Source: Amycolatopsis nalaikhensis
Lineage (GTDB): Bacteria > Actinomycetota > Actinomycetes > Mycobacteriales > Pseudonocardiaceae
Assembly (NCBI RefSeq): GCF_030264295.1
Contig: NZ_CP127173.1
Span: 1,433,501-1,497,500, forward strand
Direction of reading: 5' to 3'
Length of the DNA stretch: 64,000 bases
Positions 7,785 to 16,943 of this stretch are shown here, in pieces; positions within the stretch are counted from its first letter, which is position 1; each line of letters opens with the position of its first letter. A program made the translations under genes and the position numbers. The notes under the pieces are model-generated. The model saw only the letters and a program-made list of their open reading frames with translations. It was not told the origin of the DNA and did not search any database.

Positions 7785-9326
7785 GCCCTGGAGGCGACCA
7801 CGGCGGGCGGGAGCGAACGTGCCCGCGAGCGCCGTCGCGAAGGATCCGGCCTGGTCAGGGGCGATGCCGCCGGCGTGCCAGTACACCGGCGGCGGGTGGT
7901 CGAGCCCGGCGAAAGCGGCCACCCACGGTCCTAGTTCGCCCAGAGCGAGCGCGTACGGGAGGCCGCGGGAGAACACCAGCTCGCGCTCGGGCTTGGTCAG
8001 GTCCTTGGGCTTGACCGACGCCAGCTTCTCGGCCACGCCACGCAAGCGTCGCGCCACGTCGAGACCCGCTCGCCGCCGCGCGGGCAACGCGGCCGAGGCC
8101 ACGACGGCGGCGGCCCCGGCCAGCACGACGATGACGCCGAGCTGGGCATATCCGACTGTCAGGGTCAGCAGGACGGTCAGGAAGACGCCGTAGAAGACGA
8201 TCCGGATCCCCGCGCGGCCGAGCCGCCGCGGCCGTCCGGCGAGCCAGCCGCGGGCGACGAGGTCGGCGTCCAGTTCCGCCCGCGGGAGGTCGACGTGCCG
8301 CTGCCGGAGTTCGGCGAGCGTCACCGAGTCATCCGGCACGACGGCCGCGAAGACGGCACGTTCGAAGGCACTCAGGTGCTCGTCGGGCGGGTTGCGGCGG
8401 GCCAGCCGCCACCCGGTGTCCTCGGCGCTCACCCAGAGGTAGTTGCGGACGGCGAGGTCGAGCACGGTCGCGGCCAGGTCCGCGGGCCCGGCGCGGCCGT
8501 CCAGGAGGACGCCGACGTGGCCCGGCAGCACCCCCTCCGGCGACGCGAACTCGCCGCCCTTCGCGACCAGCTCGACCTTCGGCGCGTCCGCGGTGTCAGC
8601 GTCCCGGCGCCGCGTGAGCCAGACGAGCGCGGCCGCCACCAGCAAGAGCGCTCCGAACGCCGCCCACGCCCAGGCGACCGGCGCGGTGAGCACGAACGCG
8701 CCGCCGATCGTCGCCGACGGGACCAGCTTCGCGTTCTCCGGGACCGTGCCCGGCGGCAGTTCCACCGTCGCCGTCATCCGCTGGCCCGCGGCGAGGTTCT
8801 GCTGGCTGAACCGGGTGAGCCCGGCGTGGTCGATCTGCGCCGCGCCGCACGCGAAGTCCGAATCCGGCGGCCCGGCGAGGCAGTCGACGGCGGTCGGGAT
8901 TTCGGGTGCGGCGAACGAGGCGCGGATGAACTTCAGGTCGGCGTTCCAGCCGCCCGCCAGCTCCCAGGTGACCTGGTTCCCGGCGACCGCACCGTCCACT
9001 GTGTACCGGACGAGCGACGTGCCCGCGGTGAGGTGGACGGTGAAGGCGTCCTTCTCCAGCTGGGCGTTGCCGCGACCTTCGATGGCGACGTCACGGACGG
9101 TGTAGACGCGGTCGCGGTGGTGCGGCGCGGCGACTCGCAGCGCGACGCGGCGGTCCATCGTCATGCCGGTGGGCACGGAGATCGCCTCGACGACCGACAG
9201 CGAGCCGTCGCGCTGCACCTTGAGCTGGATCTCGGCGCTCTGCGGCACGGTCGGCAGTGGCGGCTGGTCTTCCGTCGCGACCGGGGCCGCGGCCAGGAAG
9301 AGCGCCAGCGCGGCCGCGGCGAGCAC
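7761..9326 (-). CDS. DUF2207 family membrane protein (downstream paralogue)
   Basis: 521-aa predicted exported, membrane-anchored protein. It has an N-terminal hydrophobic signal (LAAAALALFLAAAP), an extracytoplasmic beta-rich DUF2207 domain (about 30-260), a helix (VAWAWAAFGALLLVAAALVWL), a cytosolic linker with RNYLW and RRNPPDEHLSAFERAVF motifs, a second helical pair, and a C-terminal ERELVFSRGLPYA region. The start is GTG at 9326, sharing one base with the TAG of the upstream paralogue (TAGTG). A longer reading through the upstream gene is a frame shadow. Function unknown; DUF2207 proteins are widespread uncharacterised membrane proteins. Confidence 0.85.
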   Translation of the reverse strand: MLAAAALALFLAAAPVATEDQPPLPTVPQSAEIQLKVQRDGSLSVVEAISVPTGMTMDRRVALRVAAPHHRDRVYTVRDVAIEGRGNAQLEKDAFTVHLTAGTSLVRYTVDGAVAGNQVTWELAGGWNADLKFIRASFAAPEIPTAVDCLAGPPDSDFACGAAQIDHAGLTRFSQQNLAAGQRMTATVELPPGTVPENAKLVPSATIGGAFVLTAPVAWAWAAFGALLLVAAALVWLTRRRDADTADAPKVELVAKGGEFASPEGVLPGHVGVLLDGRAGPADLAATVLDLAVRNYLWVSAEDTGWRLARRNPPDEHLSAFERAVFAAVVPDDSVTLAELRQRHVDLPRAELDADLVARGWLAGRPRRLGRAGIRIVFYGVFLTVLLTLTVGYAQLGVIVVLAGAAAVVASAALPARRRAGLDVARRLRGVAEKLASVKPKDLTKPERELVFSRGLPYALALGELGPWVAAFAGLDHPPPVYWHAGGIAPDQAGSFATALAGTFAPARRGRLQGLVSVKQG

Positions 9327-11044
9327 TAGCGGGTCGCGGCGGCGCGGCGGGACTCGGTGAGGAGGCCGTCGAGCGCGGTCAGGAACGACGGGAAGTGCGT
9401 GCCGAAGCGGCGCAGGTCGCGGTCGGTCTCCAGGCCGCCGTACCAGTAGAGCCCGGCCGAGCCGTCCGACGCCGGGTTCAGCGCGGCGAAGGTGCCGAGC
9501 CAGCGTTCGGTGTCGCCGAGCACCACCGCGTACGGCAGCGACCGGGAGAACACCAGCTCGCGGTCGGCGGGCGGGATGTCCTCGGCTTTGGCGTGGTGCA
9601 GGTAGTCGAGCAGGCCGCGGACCTGGCCGACGAGCGCCCGCCCGCGCGCGGTGCGCGACGGCAGCAGCGCGGCCGCCGCGGCGACGGCGAGCCCGGCGAG
9701 CGCGACGGCGACGCCGAGCAGCGCGTAACCGGCGGTGAAGGTGAGCACGGCGGTGGCGACGAGGCCGAGGGTGAAGATCCCGGCACCGAGCCAGGTCAGC
9801 CGTCCCCGCGCGGCGCCGGGGCGGCGCGAGAACCAGCGCTTGGTGACGACGTCGGCGTACATGGCGTCGCTGATCCGGCGCAGGTCGAGCCCGCCGCGGG
9901 CGCGCAGCTGCGAGACGAGCACGGAGTCGGTGCCCTCGGGCAGCAGCGTTTCGCAGACGGCGCGTTCGAAGTCGTGCAGGTGCTCGTCCGGCGGGTTGCG
10001 GCGGGCGATCTGCCAGTCGGGCCCGGGGACTTCGGCGAGCCACAGGTAGTTGCGGACGGCGAGGTCGACGACGGTGGCGCTGATGTCGACGACGTCCACG
10101 GTCTCGTCGACGACGGTGCCGACCTGGCCGGGCAGCACGCCGTCGGGGCTGGCGAAGAAGACGCGGTCGCCGTCGCGCAGCAGCACCTCGACGGGTCCGG
10201 TGGCGGCGTGCAGCGCGCCGGCGTCCTGCTTGCGGCGTCGCCACACGAAAATGCCGCCCACGACGAGGAAAGCGAGCAGGAGCGCGAAGACTACGCCGGT
10301 CAGCGGCGTCAGGGCGAAGGCGTTGGCGAGCAGGCCGATGGGGGCGAACTCCGCGGTCGCCGGGACGGTGTTCGCGGGCAGCCCGACGAGCAGGTCGACG
10401 CGGTCACCGGGCCGCACGTCGTTCTGTTCCAGCCGCACGACCCCGGTGTGGTCGAGCTCGGCGAGGGTGCAGCGCTGGTTCGAGCCGAGCGGACCGGCGA
10501 AGCAGTCCACAGGGGACAGTCGCGGCGACGGCGCGATGAAGGACGCGGTGAGCTTGGCCAGCGGGGCGTCGAAGCCACTGGCGACCTGCCACCGGGCCTG
10601 CTGACGGCCGCTCTGGTCGGCGACGGCGCCGTCGACGCGGTAGGTGACGGTGGCGGCGCCGCCGGTGAAGGTGAGGACGAGCTGGTCGGCGGTGAGCTGT
10701 CCGCTGGCGGCGCCCTCGGTCTTGACGTCGCGGATGGCGAAGACGCGGTCCTGGTCTTCACTGGCGGGAACCTTGAGCGGAACCCGCGAGGTGAGCTGCT
10801 TCCCGCCGGGGACGGTGACTTTTTCGGTGACTTCGAGCGAGCCGTCGCGAAGGAGTTTGAGGGCGACGTCGGCGGTGGGCCCGTCCGGCGGCTGGACGTC
10901 GGTGCCGGTGAGGAGCTGGGGTTTCTTGACCTGGTCGGCGGGCAGGTTCGGCAGCACGGGCCCCGCGGAGGGCCCGTCATCGGCGAAGGCGACCCCGCTG
11001 GTGGCCAGCAGGGCGGCGACCGCGACCGCGATCCCCCATTTCAT
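9326..11044 (-). CDS. DUF2207 family membrane protein (upstream paralogue)
   Basis: 572-aa paralogue of the following gene with the same plan: signal peptide (about residues 1-24, ending VAFA), DUF2207 beta domain, helix TGVVFALLLAFLVVGGIFVW, then RRNPPDEHLHDFERAV, a two-helix segment and ADRELVFSRSLPYA. The C-terminus YWYGGLETDRDLRRFGTHFP is longer than in its neighbour. ATG 11044 is taken; GTG 11050 two codons upstream is also possible. The two genes are a tandem duplication joined by a one-base overlap. Function unknown. Confidence 0.85.
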   Translation of the reverse strand: MKWGIAVAVAALLATSGVAFADDGPSAGPVLPNLPADQVKKPQLLTGTDVQPPDGPTADVALKLLRDGSLEVTEKVTVPGGKQLTSRVPLKVPASEDQDRVFAIRDVKTEGAASGQLTADQLVLTFTGGAATVTYRVDGAVADQSGRQQARWQVASGFDAPLAKLTASFIAPSPRLSPVDCFAGPLGSNQRCTLAELDHTGVVRLEQNDVRPGDRVDLLVGLPANTVPATAEFAPIGLLANAFALTPLTGVVFALLLAFLVVGGIFVWRRRKQDAGALHAATGPVEVLLRDGDRVFFASPDGVLPGQVGTVVDETVDVVDISATVVDLAVRNYLWLAEVPGPDWQIARRNPPDEHLHDFERAVCETLLPEGTDSVLVSQLRARGGLDLRRISDAMYADVVTKRWFSRRPGAARGRLTWLGAGIFTLGLVATAVLTFTAGYALLGVAVALAGLAVAAAAALLPSRTARGRALVGQVRGLLDYLHHAKAEDIPPADRELVFSRSLPYAVVLGDTERWLGTFAALNPASDGSAGLYWYGGLETDRDLRRFGTHFPSFLTALDGLLTESRRAAATR

Positions 11045-11076
11045 CGACACAGCACCACACCCTAGAGCACTCGATC

Positions 11077-11082
11077 TATGCT
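11077..11082 (+). promoter_or_regulatory. Putative -10 element of zinc peptidase gene 1
   Basis: TATGCT followed by GACGCCCGG, 73 bp upstream of the ATG at 11156. The paralogous peptidase gene at 22357 has the same TATGCT-GA-CGCC-GG string at 22300 in its upstream region. Conservation between otherwise different leaders argues for a promoter core. No clear -35 hexamer is seen. Confidence 0.4.
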
Positions 11083-11155
11083 GACGCCCGGAACGGCGAG
11101 ATCACCGCAGGTACGCCGGTTCCGACGGGGAAATCGCACGGGGGGTTCCGCTTCG

Positions 11156-12650
11156 ATGACGCAAGGCCCGCAGGGTCCCGGTTCGTGGGGCTCGGGTCCG
11201 GTGGGTCCTGGGCCGTGGGGCTCGGGGCCGCAGGGTGCCGGGCCGCAGGATCCGCGACGCCCGCTGCCGCCGCCGGGGGCTCGGCCGCTGCCGCCGCCCG
11301 TGCCGCGGCCTCTTCCCCAGGGGTCGCCGGGTGGACCGGGGCGCGGTGGATCGGGTGAGCCGGGCCAGCCGCCGGGTGGGCCGCAGGGGCCAGGCGCGCC
11401 GCACGGTCCAAGCTGGCCGCAGCCAGGTCCACCGCCGCGTGGACCGCAAGGTACTCAAGGCTTTCCCACCCCAGGCCCTCCGTCCGGGCCCTACCCGCAG
11501 TCCGGCACCGCACCCTTCGGCCGCCCAGTCCCACCGGCCGGGGCTCCCCTCCCACCCCCGGTCGCCGCCGCTGCCTTCCACCCCGCCTACGCCGGACCAC
11601 CGCCGGGCTCGCCGTTCGGGCCTCGGTTCGCTCCCGGCTACACCCCCTACGTCGCGAAGAAGTCCAATGCCGGGGTGATCGTCGCCGTGGCGATCATCGG
11701 GATCGTCGCCGTGGTCGGGGGGCTCGTCGCCGCCGTCGCGCTTGCCGGGGGCGGTTCGCGGCACGTCGCCGATGCCGGTTACTCCAGCACCTATCCCACC
11801 TACAGCACCACTGAAGAGACCACCTCCGAGACCACCGAATCCGAAGAAACCACCACCAGCGCGACCCGCACCACCACCGAACGCGCGACGCCGACGTCGC
11901 AAACCCCGTCCGGCCCGCGCTCCGTGCCCCGGACCGGCGACAACCCCCTCTTCGGCCGCGCCGACTACGGCCTGCAGAACATCCCCTGCTCGCTGACCCG
12001 CTGGGCGACCGACCAGAACAGCGTCCAGCGCTTCTTCCAGTCCGGCATCGCCTGCCTCGACGCGATGTGGTCGCGCATGCTCGGCGCCGTCGACCTGCCG
12101 TTCGAGTCGCCGAACCTGTCCGTGCCGCGGTCGATCTCGGAGTCCTCGACGCCCTGTGGCAGCGGGGGCACCACCACCGGCGTCACGCCCTTCTACTGCC
12201 CCACCAACAACACCATCTACATGCCGATGGACCGCATCGAGATCGAAACGTGGGGCAACCACCCCGGCCCGTACCTCTCGATCCTGGCCCACGAGTACGG
12301 CCACCACGTGCAGAACCTGTCCGGCATCACCGAGGCCTACGGCGACCAGCGCTACGACGCGGGCGCCGACTCGGCGGCGGGCCTCGAGCTTCTCCCGCCG
12401 CATGGAACTGGAAGCCCAGTGCTTCTCGGGCATGTTCCTCGGCTCGGCGTCGGTCTCCGGCGGCTCGGTCGACAAGAACATCTACAACGAAGCCTGGAAC
12501 GCCCAGGACCGCGGCGACGACTACGCCCGCAACGGCAAACGCGACCACGGCAGCGCCCGCCACAACATCAGCTGGTGGCAACACGGTGCGACCAAGAACC
12601 GCAACCAGCAGTGCAACACGTGGCTCGCCGCCTCGAGTGACGTTTCCTAG
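11156..12650 (+). pseudogene. Membrane-anchored neutral zinc metallopeptidase (YpfJ-like), frameshifted
   Basis: The protein has a long Pro/Gly-rich cytosolic segment (about residues 1-160), one membrane helix (GVIVAVAIIGIVAVVGGLVA), a Ser/Thr-rich linker, then a neutral zinc metallopeptidase domain with HEYGHH. After AGLE the reading frame breaks. The conserved SRRMELEAQCFSGMFLG segment and the C-terminus to TAG 12650 are in the next frame, so one extra base lies within 12389-12395. The span of 1495 bp (3n+1) agrees with a one-base insertion. The intact paralogue at 22357 shows the expected AGLEMSRRKELQAQCFSG. Either inactive or an assembly error. Its stop overlaps the convergent RDD gene by 4 bp. 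Confidence 0.82.
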
Positions 12651-13792
12651 CTCGGCGGCGTGAACGGGTTCTCGACCGCAGTCCCCGACGGCGGAGTCGG
12701 GGGGTACGTCTCGGCCGCCGACCGAGGCGACGGCTCGGCCGCGCCCGCCTGCGGCTGGCCCGCTCCCGCCTGCGGCACGCCGGAACCCGCCTGCGGCTCG
12801 GCCGAACTCACCTGCGGCGAGCTCCAGCCCGCCTGCGGCTGAGCTGATCCACCCTGCAGCACGCCCGCCGCAGCCTGCGGCTGGGCCCAACCCGCGTGCG
12901 GCTGCCCCGCGGCCGGATCACCGAACGGCCCGCCAGCCGCATACCCAGCCTGCCCGAAGCCCGCCTGCGGATACCCAGCCTGCCCGACCCCCACCTGCCC
13001 CCGCGCGGCCTCGACCCGAGCCGTATAAGCCTGGAACGCCCGCGCGTGATCCCGCCGCCGCCGTTCGGCGAGCACCGCCGCCAGGAACGCCCACGGCGGC
13101 ACCCCCGGTGGCACCGCCGTCCCCAGCGCGTTCCCCACCTGTTGCGCCAACCCCCAGCCCAGCGCGTGCGACGCCTCCGGCCGCAGCTCCGAAAACCGCG
13201 CCAAGAACTGCCTGCTCGCCAACGCGAGGTCGTCCGGCAGCCGAGTCAGGTCGAGCTGGGCCGCCCAGCCTTCGAGCCCCGGCGGCATCCCGATCGCCGG
13301 GTACCCCGTGCTCTCCGGGACCCGCTCGCGGACCACCAGCGTCCCGGCCAGGAAGTCGCCGACGCGCCTGCCGTCCGACGAGCACAGCGACACGATCACC
13401 GCCACCGCGCCGAACAGCCCCAGCGTCCAGAAGTCCACGACGAACCCCGCCAGGCCGCGCACCAGGGCGTGCCGGAACCGGATCGGGCCGCCGTCGACGC
13501 GGACCACCCGCAGGCCCACCGCCATCTTGCCCAGGGACCGGCCGCGCGAGAGCGTCTCGAACAGCACCGGGTAGCCGACCATGATCAGCACCAGGAACAC
13601 CAGCACCAGCGTCAGCGCCAGGGCTTCGTCGTCGGCCGGCACCGCGATCGTCAGCGCGAAGATCGCGCCCACCAGCAACGCCAACTGCACGAGCACGTCG
13701 AGCGCCATCGCCAGCGCCCGGCTGGCGAGCTTCGCCACGCGCAGGTCCAGGACGACGGCTTCGCCGGTGACCAGCTCGGATTCCTCGTGCAC
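12647..13792 (-). CDS. RDD-family membrane protein with repeat-rich tail
   Basis: 381-aa protein with an RDD domain (about residues 15-165): first helix with LASRALAMALDVL, then FETLSRGRSLGKMAVGLRVVRVDGG and SSDGRRVGDFLAGT. A helical central part follows, and then a low-complexity tail of Gly/Gln/Ala/Pro with repeated PQAG and GQAGY units. Orthologous position to Mtb Rv3695 next to SpoIIM and the MoxR module. The start GTG 13792 was chosen because only 33 bp separate it from the divergent SpoIIM start. Transport or scaffold role unknown. Confidence 0.85.
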   Translation of the reverse strand: MHEESELVTGEAVVLDLRVAKLASRALAMALDVLVQLALLVGAIFALTIAVPADDEALALTLVLVFLVLIMVGYPVLFETLSRGRSLGKMAVGLRVVRVDGGPIRFRHALVRGLAGFVVDFWTLGLFGAVAVIVSLCSSDGRRVGDFLAGTLVVRERVPESTGYPAIGMPPGLEGWAAQLDLTRLPDDLALASRQFLARFSELRPEASHALGWGLAQQVGNALGTAVPPGVPPWAFLAAVLAERRRRDHARAFQAYTARVEAARGQVGVGQAGYPQAGFGQAGYAAGGPFGDPAAGQPHAGWAQPQAAAGVLQGGSAQPQAGWSSPQVSSAEPQAGSGVPQAGAGQPQAGAAEPSPRSAAETYPPTPPSGTAVENPFTPPS

Positions 13793-13825
13793 GCCACCCA
13801 GCGTATCGACGGATAGGGTGGCCTG

Positions 13826-14833
13826 GTGGATGTGGACGTCTTCGTCGCCGCGCACACCGCGGAGTGGACCCGGCTCGGCGAGCTGGCCCGCCGCGGCGGC
13901 AAGCTGACCGGCGCGGAGGCCGACGAGCTGGTGACGCTCTACCAGCGCACCGCGACGCACCTGTCGATCGTGCGGTCGGTCGCGCCCGACCCGGCGCTGA
14001 TCGGGCGCCTCTCGGAGCTGGTCGCCCGCGGCCGGAGCGCGATCTCGGGTTCGCACAACCCGGCTTGGCGCGAGGTCGCCCTGTTCTTCGCGCGCCGCTT
14101 CCCCGCCGCCGTCTACCTCTCGCGGCGCTGGTGGATCCCGGCCGCGCTGGTGTCGATCGCGGTGATGGCCGTGATCGCCGTCTGGGTGGCGGGCGACCCG
14201 CACGTGCGGGCGGCGATCGCGACGCCGGACGAGCTGAACGAGCTGACCCGGCCCGGCGGCGAGGCCGAGAGCTACTACTCGACCGGCCCGGCGTCGTCGT
14301 TCGCCGCACGCGTGTGGACGAACAACGCGTGGGTCGCCGCGACCTGCCTCTTCCTCGGCATCGCGCTGGGCCTGCCGGTGATCGCCGCGCTGTGGGCGAA
14401 CTCCCTCAACGCGGGCCTGATCATCGGCGCGATGAGCGCGGCCGGCCGCGGCGACGTGATGATCGGCCTGCTGCTGCCGCACGGCCTCCTGGAGCTGACG
14501 GCGGTGTTCATCGCCGCCGGGACCGGCCTCAAACTCGGCTGGACGGTCATCGACCCCGGCCGCCGGTCACGCACGAAAGCGCTGGCCGAGCAGGGCCGGT
14601 CGGTCGTCGTGATGGCGCTCGGGCTGGCGTGCGTGCTGTTCGTGTCCGGGATCATCGAGGCGTTCGTGACGCCGTCGGGCTGGCCGACGTGGGTCCGCGT
14701 CGGCATCGGCGGGCTCGTCGAGGTGCTGTTCCTGGGCTACGTCTTCACCCTCGGCCGCCGCGCGGCTCGCGAGGGAGAAGTCGGCGACCTCGACGCCCGG
14801 GACGCCGGGGACGCGCTGCCCGAGTCAGCATAG
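13826..14833 (+). CDS. Stage II sporulation protein M family membrane protein
   Basis: 335-aa multi-pass protein of the SpoIIM/DUF95 family, the counterpart of Mtb Rv3694c. The N-terminal 85 residues are soluble and helical (LYQRTATHLSIVRSVAPDP). About five membrane helices follow, with the typical FTNNAWVA-like segment (WTNNAWVAATCLFLGIALGL) and LLPHGLLELTAVFIAAG. It starts with GTG 13826 after AGGGTGG. In non-sporulating actinobacteria it accompanies RDD and MoxR/DUF58 proteins and is thought to be an envelope membrane component. The gene end overlaps the convergent secreted-protein gene by 9 bp. Confidence 0.9.
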   Translation: MDVDVFVAAHTAEWTRLGELARRGGKLTGAEADELVTLYQRTATHLSIVRSVAPDPALIGRLSELVARGRSAISGSHNPAWREVALFFARRFPAAVYLSRRWWIPAALVSIAVMAVIAVWVAGDPHVRAAIATPDELNELTRPGGEAESYYSTGPASSFAARVWTNNAWVAATCLFLGIALGLPVIAALWANSLNAGLIIGAMSAAGRGDVMIGLLLPHGLLELTAVFIAAGTGLKLGWTVIDPGRRSRTKALAEQGRSVVVMALGLACVLFVSGIIEAFVTPSGWPTWVRVGIGGLVEVLFLGYVFTLGRRAAREGEVGDLDARDAGDALPESA

Positions 14834-15604
14834 GCACGAGCCTTCGAAGGCGATCGACGATCCGTCGTCGAGCCCAGCCGTCCCGACGAACCGGGCCTCG
14901 AACTCGCCCGGCTCGGTCAACGTCAGCTTGGGGCTCGCCGCGCTGCCGTCCGCGCCCGTCTTGGCCGACGCCGTCTCGCTGCCGCCCTCGAAGACCAGGA
15001 CGTTCTTCGGGCGGGCCGCGCGGACGTAGAAGTTCACCGGGACGTCCGCGGCGGGCTGGCCGTTCTCGCCGATCACCCGGACCACGAAGGGCGCGCCCGG
15101 GTCCTTCGACGCCAGGCGCTGGCCGTTGCCGGACAGGATCGCCAGCGTCCGGCCACCCGCCGCCCACGTGTTCGCGATGCCGGTCAGCGAGCAGACCTCC
15201 TGGTACAGCCGGGCGCCCGCGGTCGCGGCTTCGGCCGTGAGGCAGCGCGCGGTCGCGACGTTCGCGATCTCGACCAGGCCCGGCAGGCCCGCGACGCGCC
15301 GCCAGGACTGGTGTTTGTCCTTGTCGTCGCAGGGCGCGAGCTTCACCGCGACGCCGTCGACCGGGCTCGCCGCGGTCAGGCACTGTCCACTCGGGACACT
15401 CGTGAAGTGCTGCGACGTCTTGTCGTACGTCCACTTCGCGTTCGGGTCCGCCGCGTCGGCCAGCACGGCCTTGCCGTCGACGGCGGCCAGGGAGAGCTTG
15501 CCCCCGCCGTCGGCGAGGTAGACGGGCGAGCCGTCGGCGGCCGAGGCCGTGCCCGGCACGGAGACGGCGAGCAGGACCAGGCACGCGATGAGCGGCTTCC
15601 GCAT
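14825..15604 (-). CDS. Secreted protein with ricin-type lectin-like and Ig-like regions
   Basis: 259 aa with a clear signal peptide (KPLIACLVLLAVSVPGTASA). Residues about 30-150 look like a beta-trefoil: repeated GQCLTAAS, ARCLTAEAA and QSWRRV-type motifs typical of ricin B/carbohydrate-binding folds. Residues about 165-250 (VRVIGENGQPAADVPVNFYV...TGADGSAASPKLTLTEPGEFEARFVG) resemble a bacterial Ig-like (Big_1) domain. It ends with a Cys pair (SCLC). Probably secreted and sugar-binding. It is absent between the corresponding mycobacterial genes, so it is an accessory insertion. Confidence 0.7.
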   Translation of the reverse strand: MRKPLIACLVLLAVSVPGTASAADGSPVYLADGGGKLSLAAVDGKAVLADAADPNAKWTYDKTSQHFTSVPSGQCLTAASPVDGVAVKLAPCDDKDKHQSWRRVAGLPGLVEIANVATARCLTAEAATAGARLYQEVCSLTGIANTWAAGGRTLAILSGNGQRLASKDPGAPFVVRVIGENGQPAADVPVNFYVRAARPKNVLVFEGGSETASAKTGADGSAASPKLTLTEPGEFEARFVGTAGLDDGSSIAFEGSCLC

Positions 15605-15728
15605 CCTTCGGGCTTAACAGCCGTGCGGGCCGCGCACCACCGCAGCCACTCTGCCGGGTAATTCGCTTGCCCTCCCCTCGGGGGACCGCTGCACTGTGGC
15701 GGCGAACCCGAGATCCGGAAAGGCAGCG

Positions 15729-16943
15729 ATGGAGATCCGTTCCACCACCGACGACGACCTCGACGTCTTCGTCGACGCCGTCCACGCCGCGTTCGGCCGC
15801 TTCCCGGAGACGCCCGCCGAGAGCGGCGGCGGGCTCTGGTGGTCGGCCTTCGAGATGGACCGCAACCTGGTCGCCGTGACGCCGGAGGGGCTGCCCGTCG
15901 GCACCGCGGGCGCGTACTCCTTCGAGCTGACGCTGCCCGGCGAGGTCGTCGTCCCGGTCGCCGGGGTGACCGCTGTCGGCGTCGCGCCCTCGCACCGCCG
16001 CCGGGGCGTGCTCAGCGCGTTGATGCGCCGCCAGCTCGCCGACGTCCGAGCCCGCGGCGAAGCGATTTCCGTGCTGCTCGCCTCGGAAGCCGTGATCTAC
16101 CGCCGGTTCGGCTACGGGCCGGCGACGTTCACGCAGAAGCTCAGCGTCCCCCGTCGGCAAGCCGATTTCGCCGTGCCACGCGCGGAAAGCACGGACTCCG
16201 GCACGGTCGAGCTGCTGCGCCGCGCCGAGTGCGGCGACCTCCTCGAAGAGGTCTACGACGCCTACCGCCGCGCCCAGCCCGGCGCGTTGTCCCGGCCACA
16301 TCGCTGGTGGGCCGCGAAAGCGGGCCAGCCGCCGATCACCGCGGCCCCGCGCCACATCGCCGTCCACCGCGACGCCGATGGCGTCCCGGACGGGTACGCC
16401 AGCTACGCGGTCGGCGACCCCGACAACACCTTGACCGTCGACGAGGTCATCGCCGCCGACGACGCCGTGTTCAGCGCGCTGGCCCGGTTCGTGCTCGGCC
16501 ACGACCTGGTCACCGAGGTCGTGTTCAAGCACGTCCCGCCCGGCCACCCGCTGCGCTGGCAGCTGACGGACCTGCGCGCCTGCCGCCTGAAGGACGAGAC
16601 CGACTGGCTCTGGGTGCGGCTGCTGGACGTCCCGCGGGCGCTGGCCACGCGCGGCTGGTTCGCCGACGGCGAGCTGGTCCTCGACGTCGACGACCCGTTC
16701 CTCGGCGAGCGCGGCCGCCACCTGCTGACGGTCCGCGACGGCAAGGCCGAGTGCGTCCCGACCGACCGCGAGCCCGACCTCTCGCTCGACGTCAGCGACC
16801 TCGGCTCGGTCTACCTCGGCGGCACCCCGCCGAGCACGCTGGTGCGGGCCGGGCACGTCCGGGCCCACCACACCGACGCGGCCGCCCGCGCCGACGCGCT
16901 CTTCCGCACCGAGCGCGTCCCGCACTGCGTGCACTGGTTCTAA
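15729..16943 (+). CDS. Eis-family GNAT N-acetyltransferase
   Basis: 404-aa enzyme of the Eis family (two GNAT domains plus a sterol-carrier-like C-terminal domain), which acetylates amines such as aminoglycosides, lysines or polyamines using acetyl-CoA. Seen: acetyl-CoA binding VTAVGVAPSHRRRGVLSALM (about 85-105), the SEAVIYRRFGYG stretch around the family's catalytic tyrosine, and the C-terminal VHWF whose terminal carboxylate is the base in characterised Eis proteins. GGAAAGG precedes ATG 15729. It stops overlapping the convergent DUF58 gene. The natural substrate cannot be told from sequence; an aminoglycoside resistance role is possible but not shown. Confidence 0.88.
   Translation: MEIRSTTDDDLDVFVDAVHAAFGRFPETPAESGGGLWWSAFEMDRNLVAVTPEGLPVGTAGAYSFELTLPGEVVVPVAGVTAVGVAPSHRRRGVLSALMRRQLADVRARGEAISVLLASEAVIYRRFGYGPATFTQKLSVPRRQADFAVPRAESTDSGTVELLRRAECGDLLEEVYDAYRRAQPGALSRPHRWWAAKAGQPPITAAPRHIAVHRDADGVPDGYASYAVGDPDNTLTVDEVIAADDAVFSALARFVLGHDLVTEVVFKHVPPGHPLRWQLTDLRACRLKDETDWLWVRLLDVPRALATRGWFADGELVLDVDDPFLGERGRHLLTVRDGKAECVPTDREPDLSLDVSDLGSVYLGGTPPSTLVRAGHVRAHHTDAAARADALFRTERVPHCVHWF

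Noticed and set aside
7761..10244. An 827-residue reading that seems to fuse the two DUF2207 genes
   Set aside because: Its first half is Arg/Pro-rich and out of frame with the upstream DUF2207 gene; the TAGTG junction at 9326 shows two separate genes.
12386..12398. Programmed ribosomal frameshifting as an explanation for the four frameshifted genes
   Set aside because: No slippery heptamers or downstream pseudoknots common to them, and the families do not use recoding.
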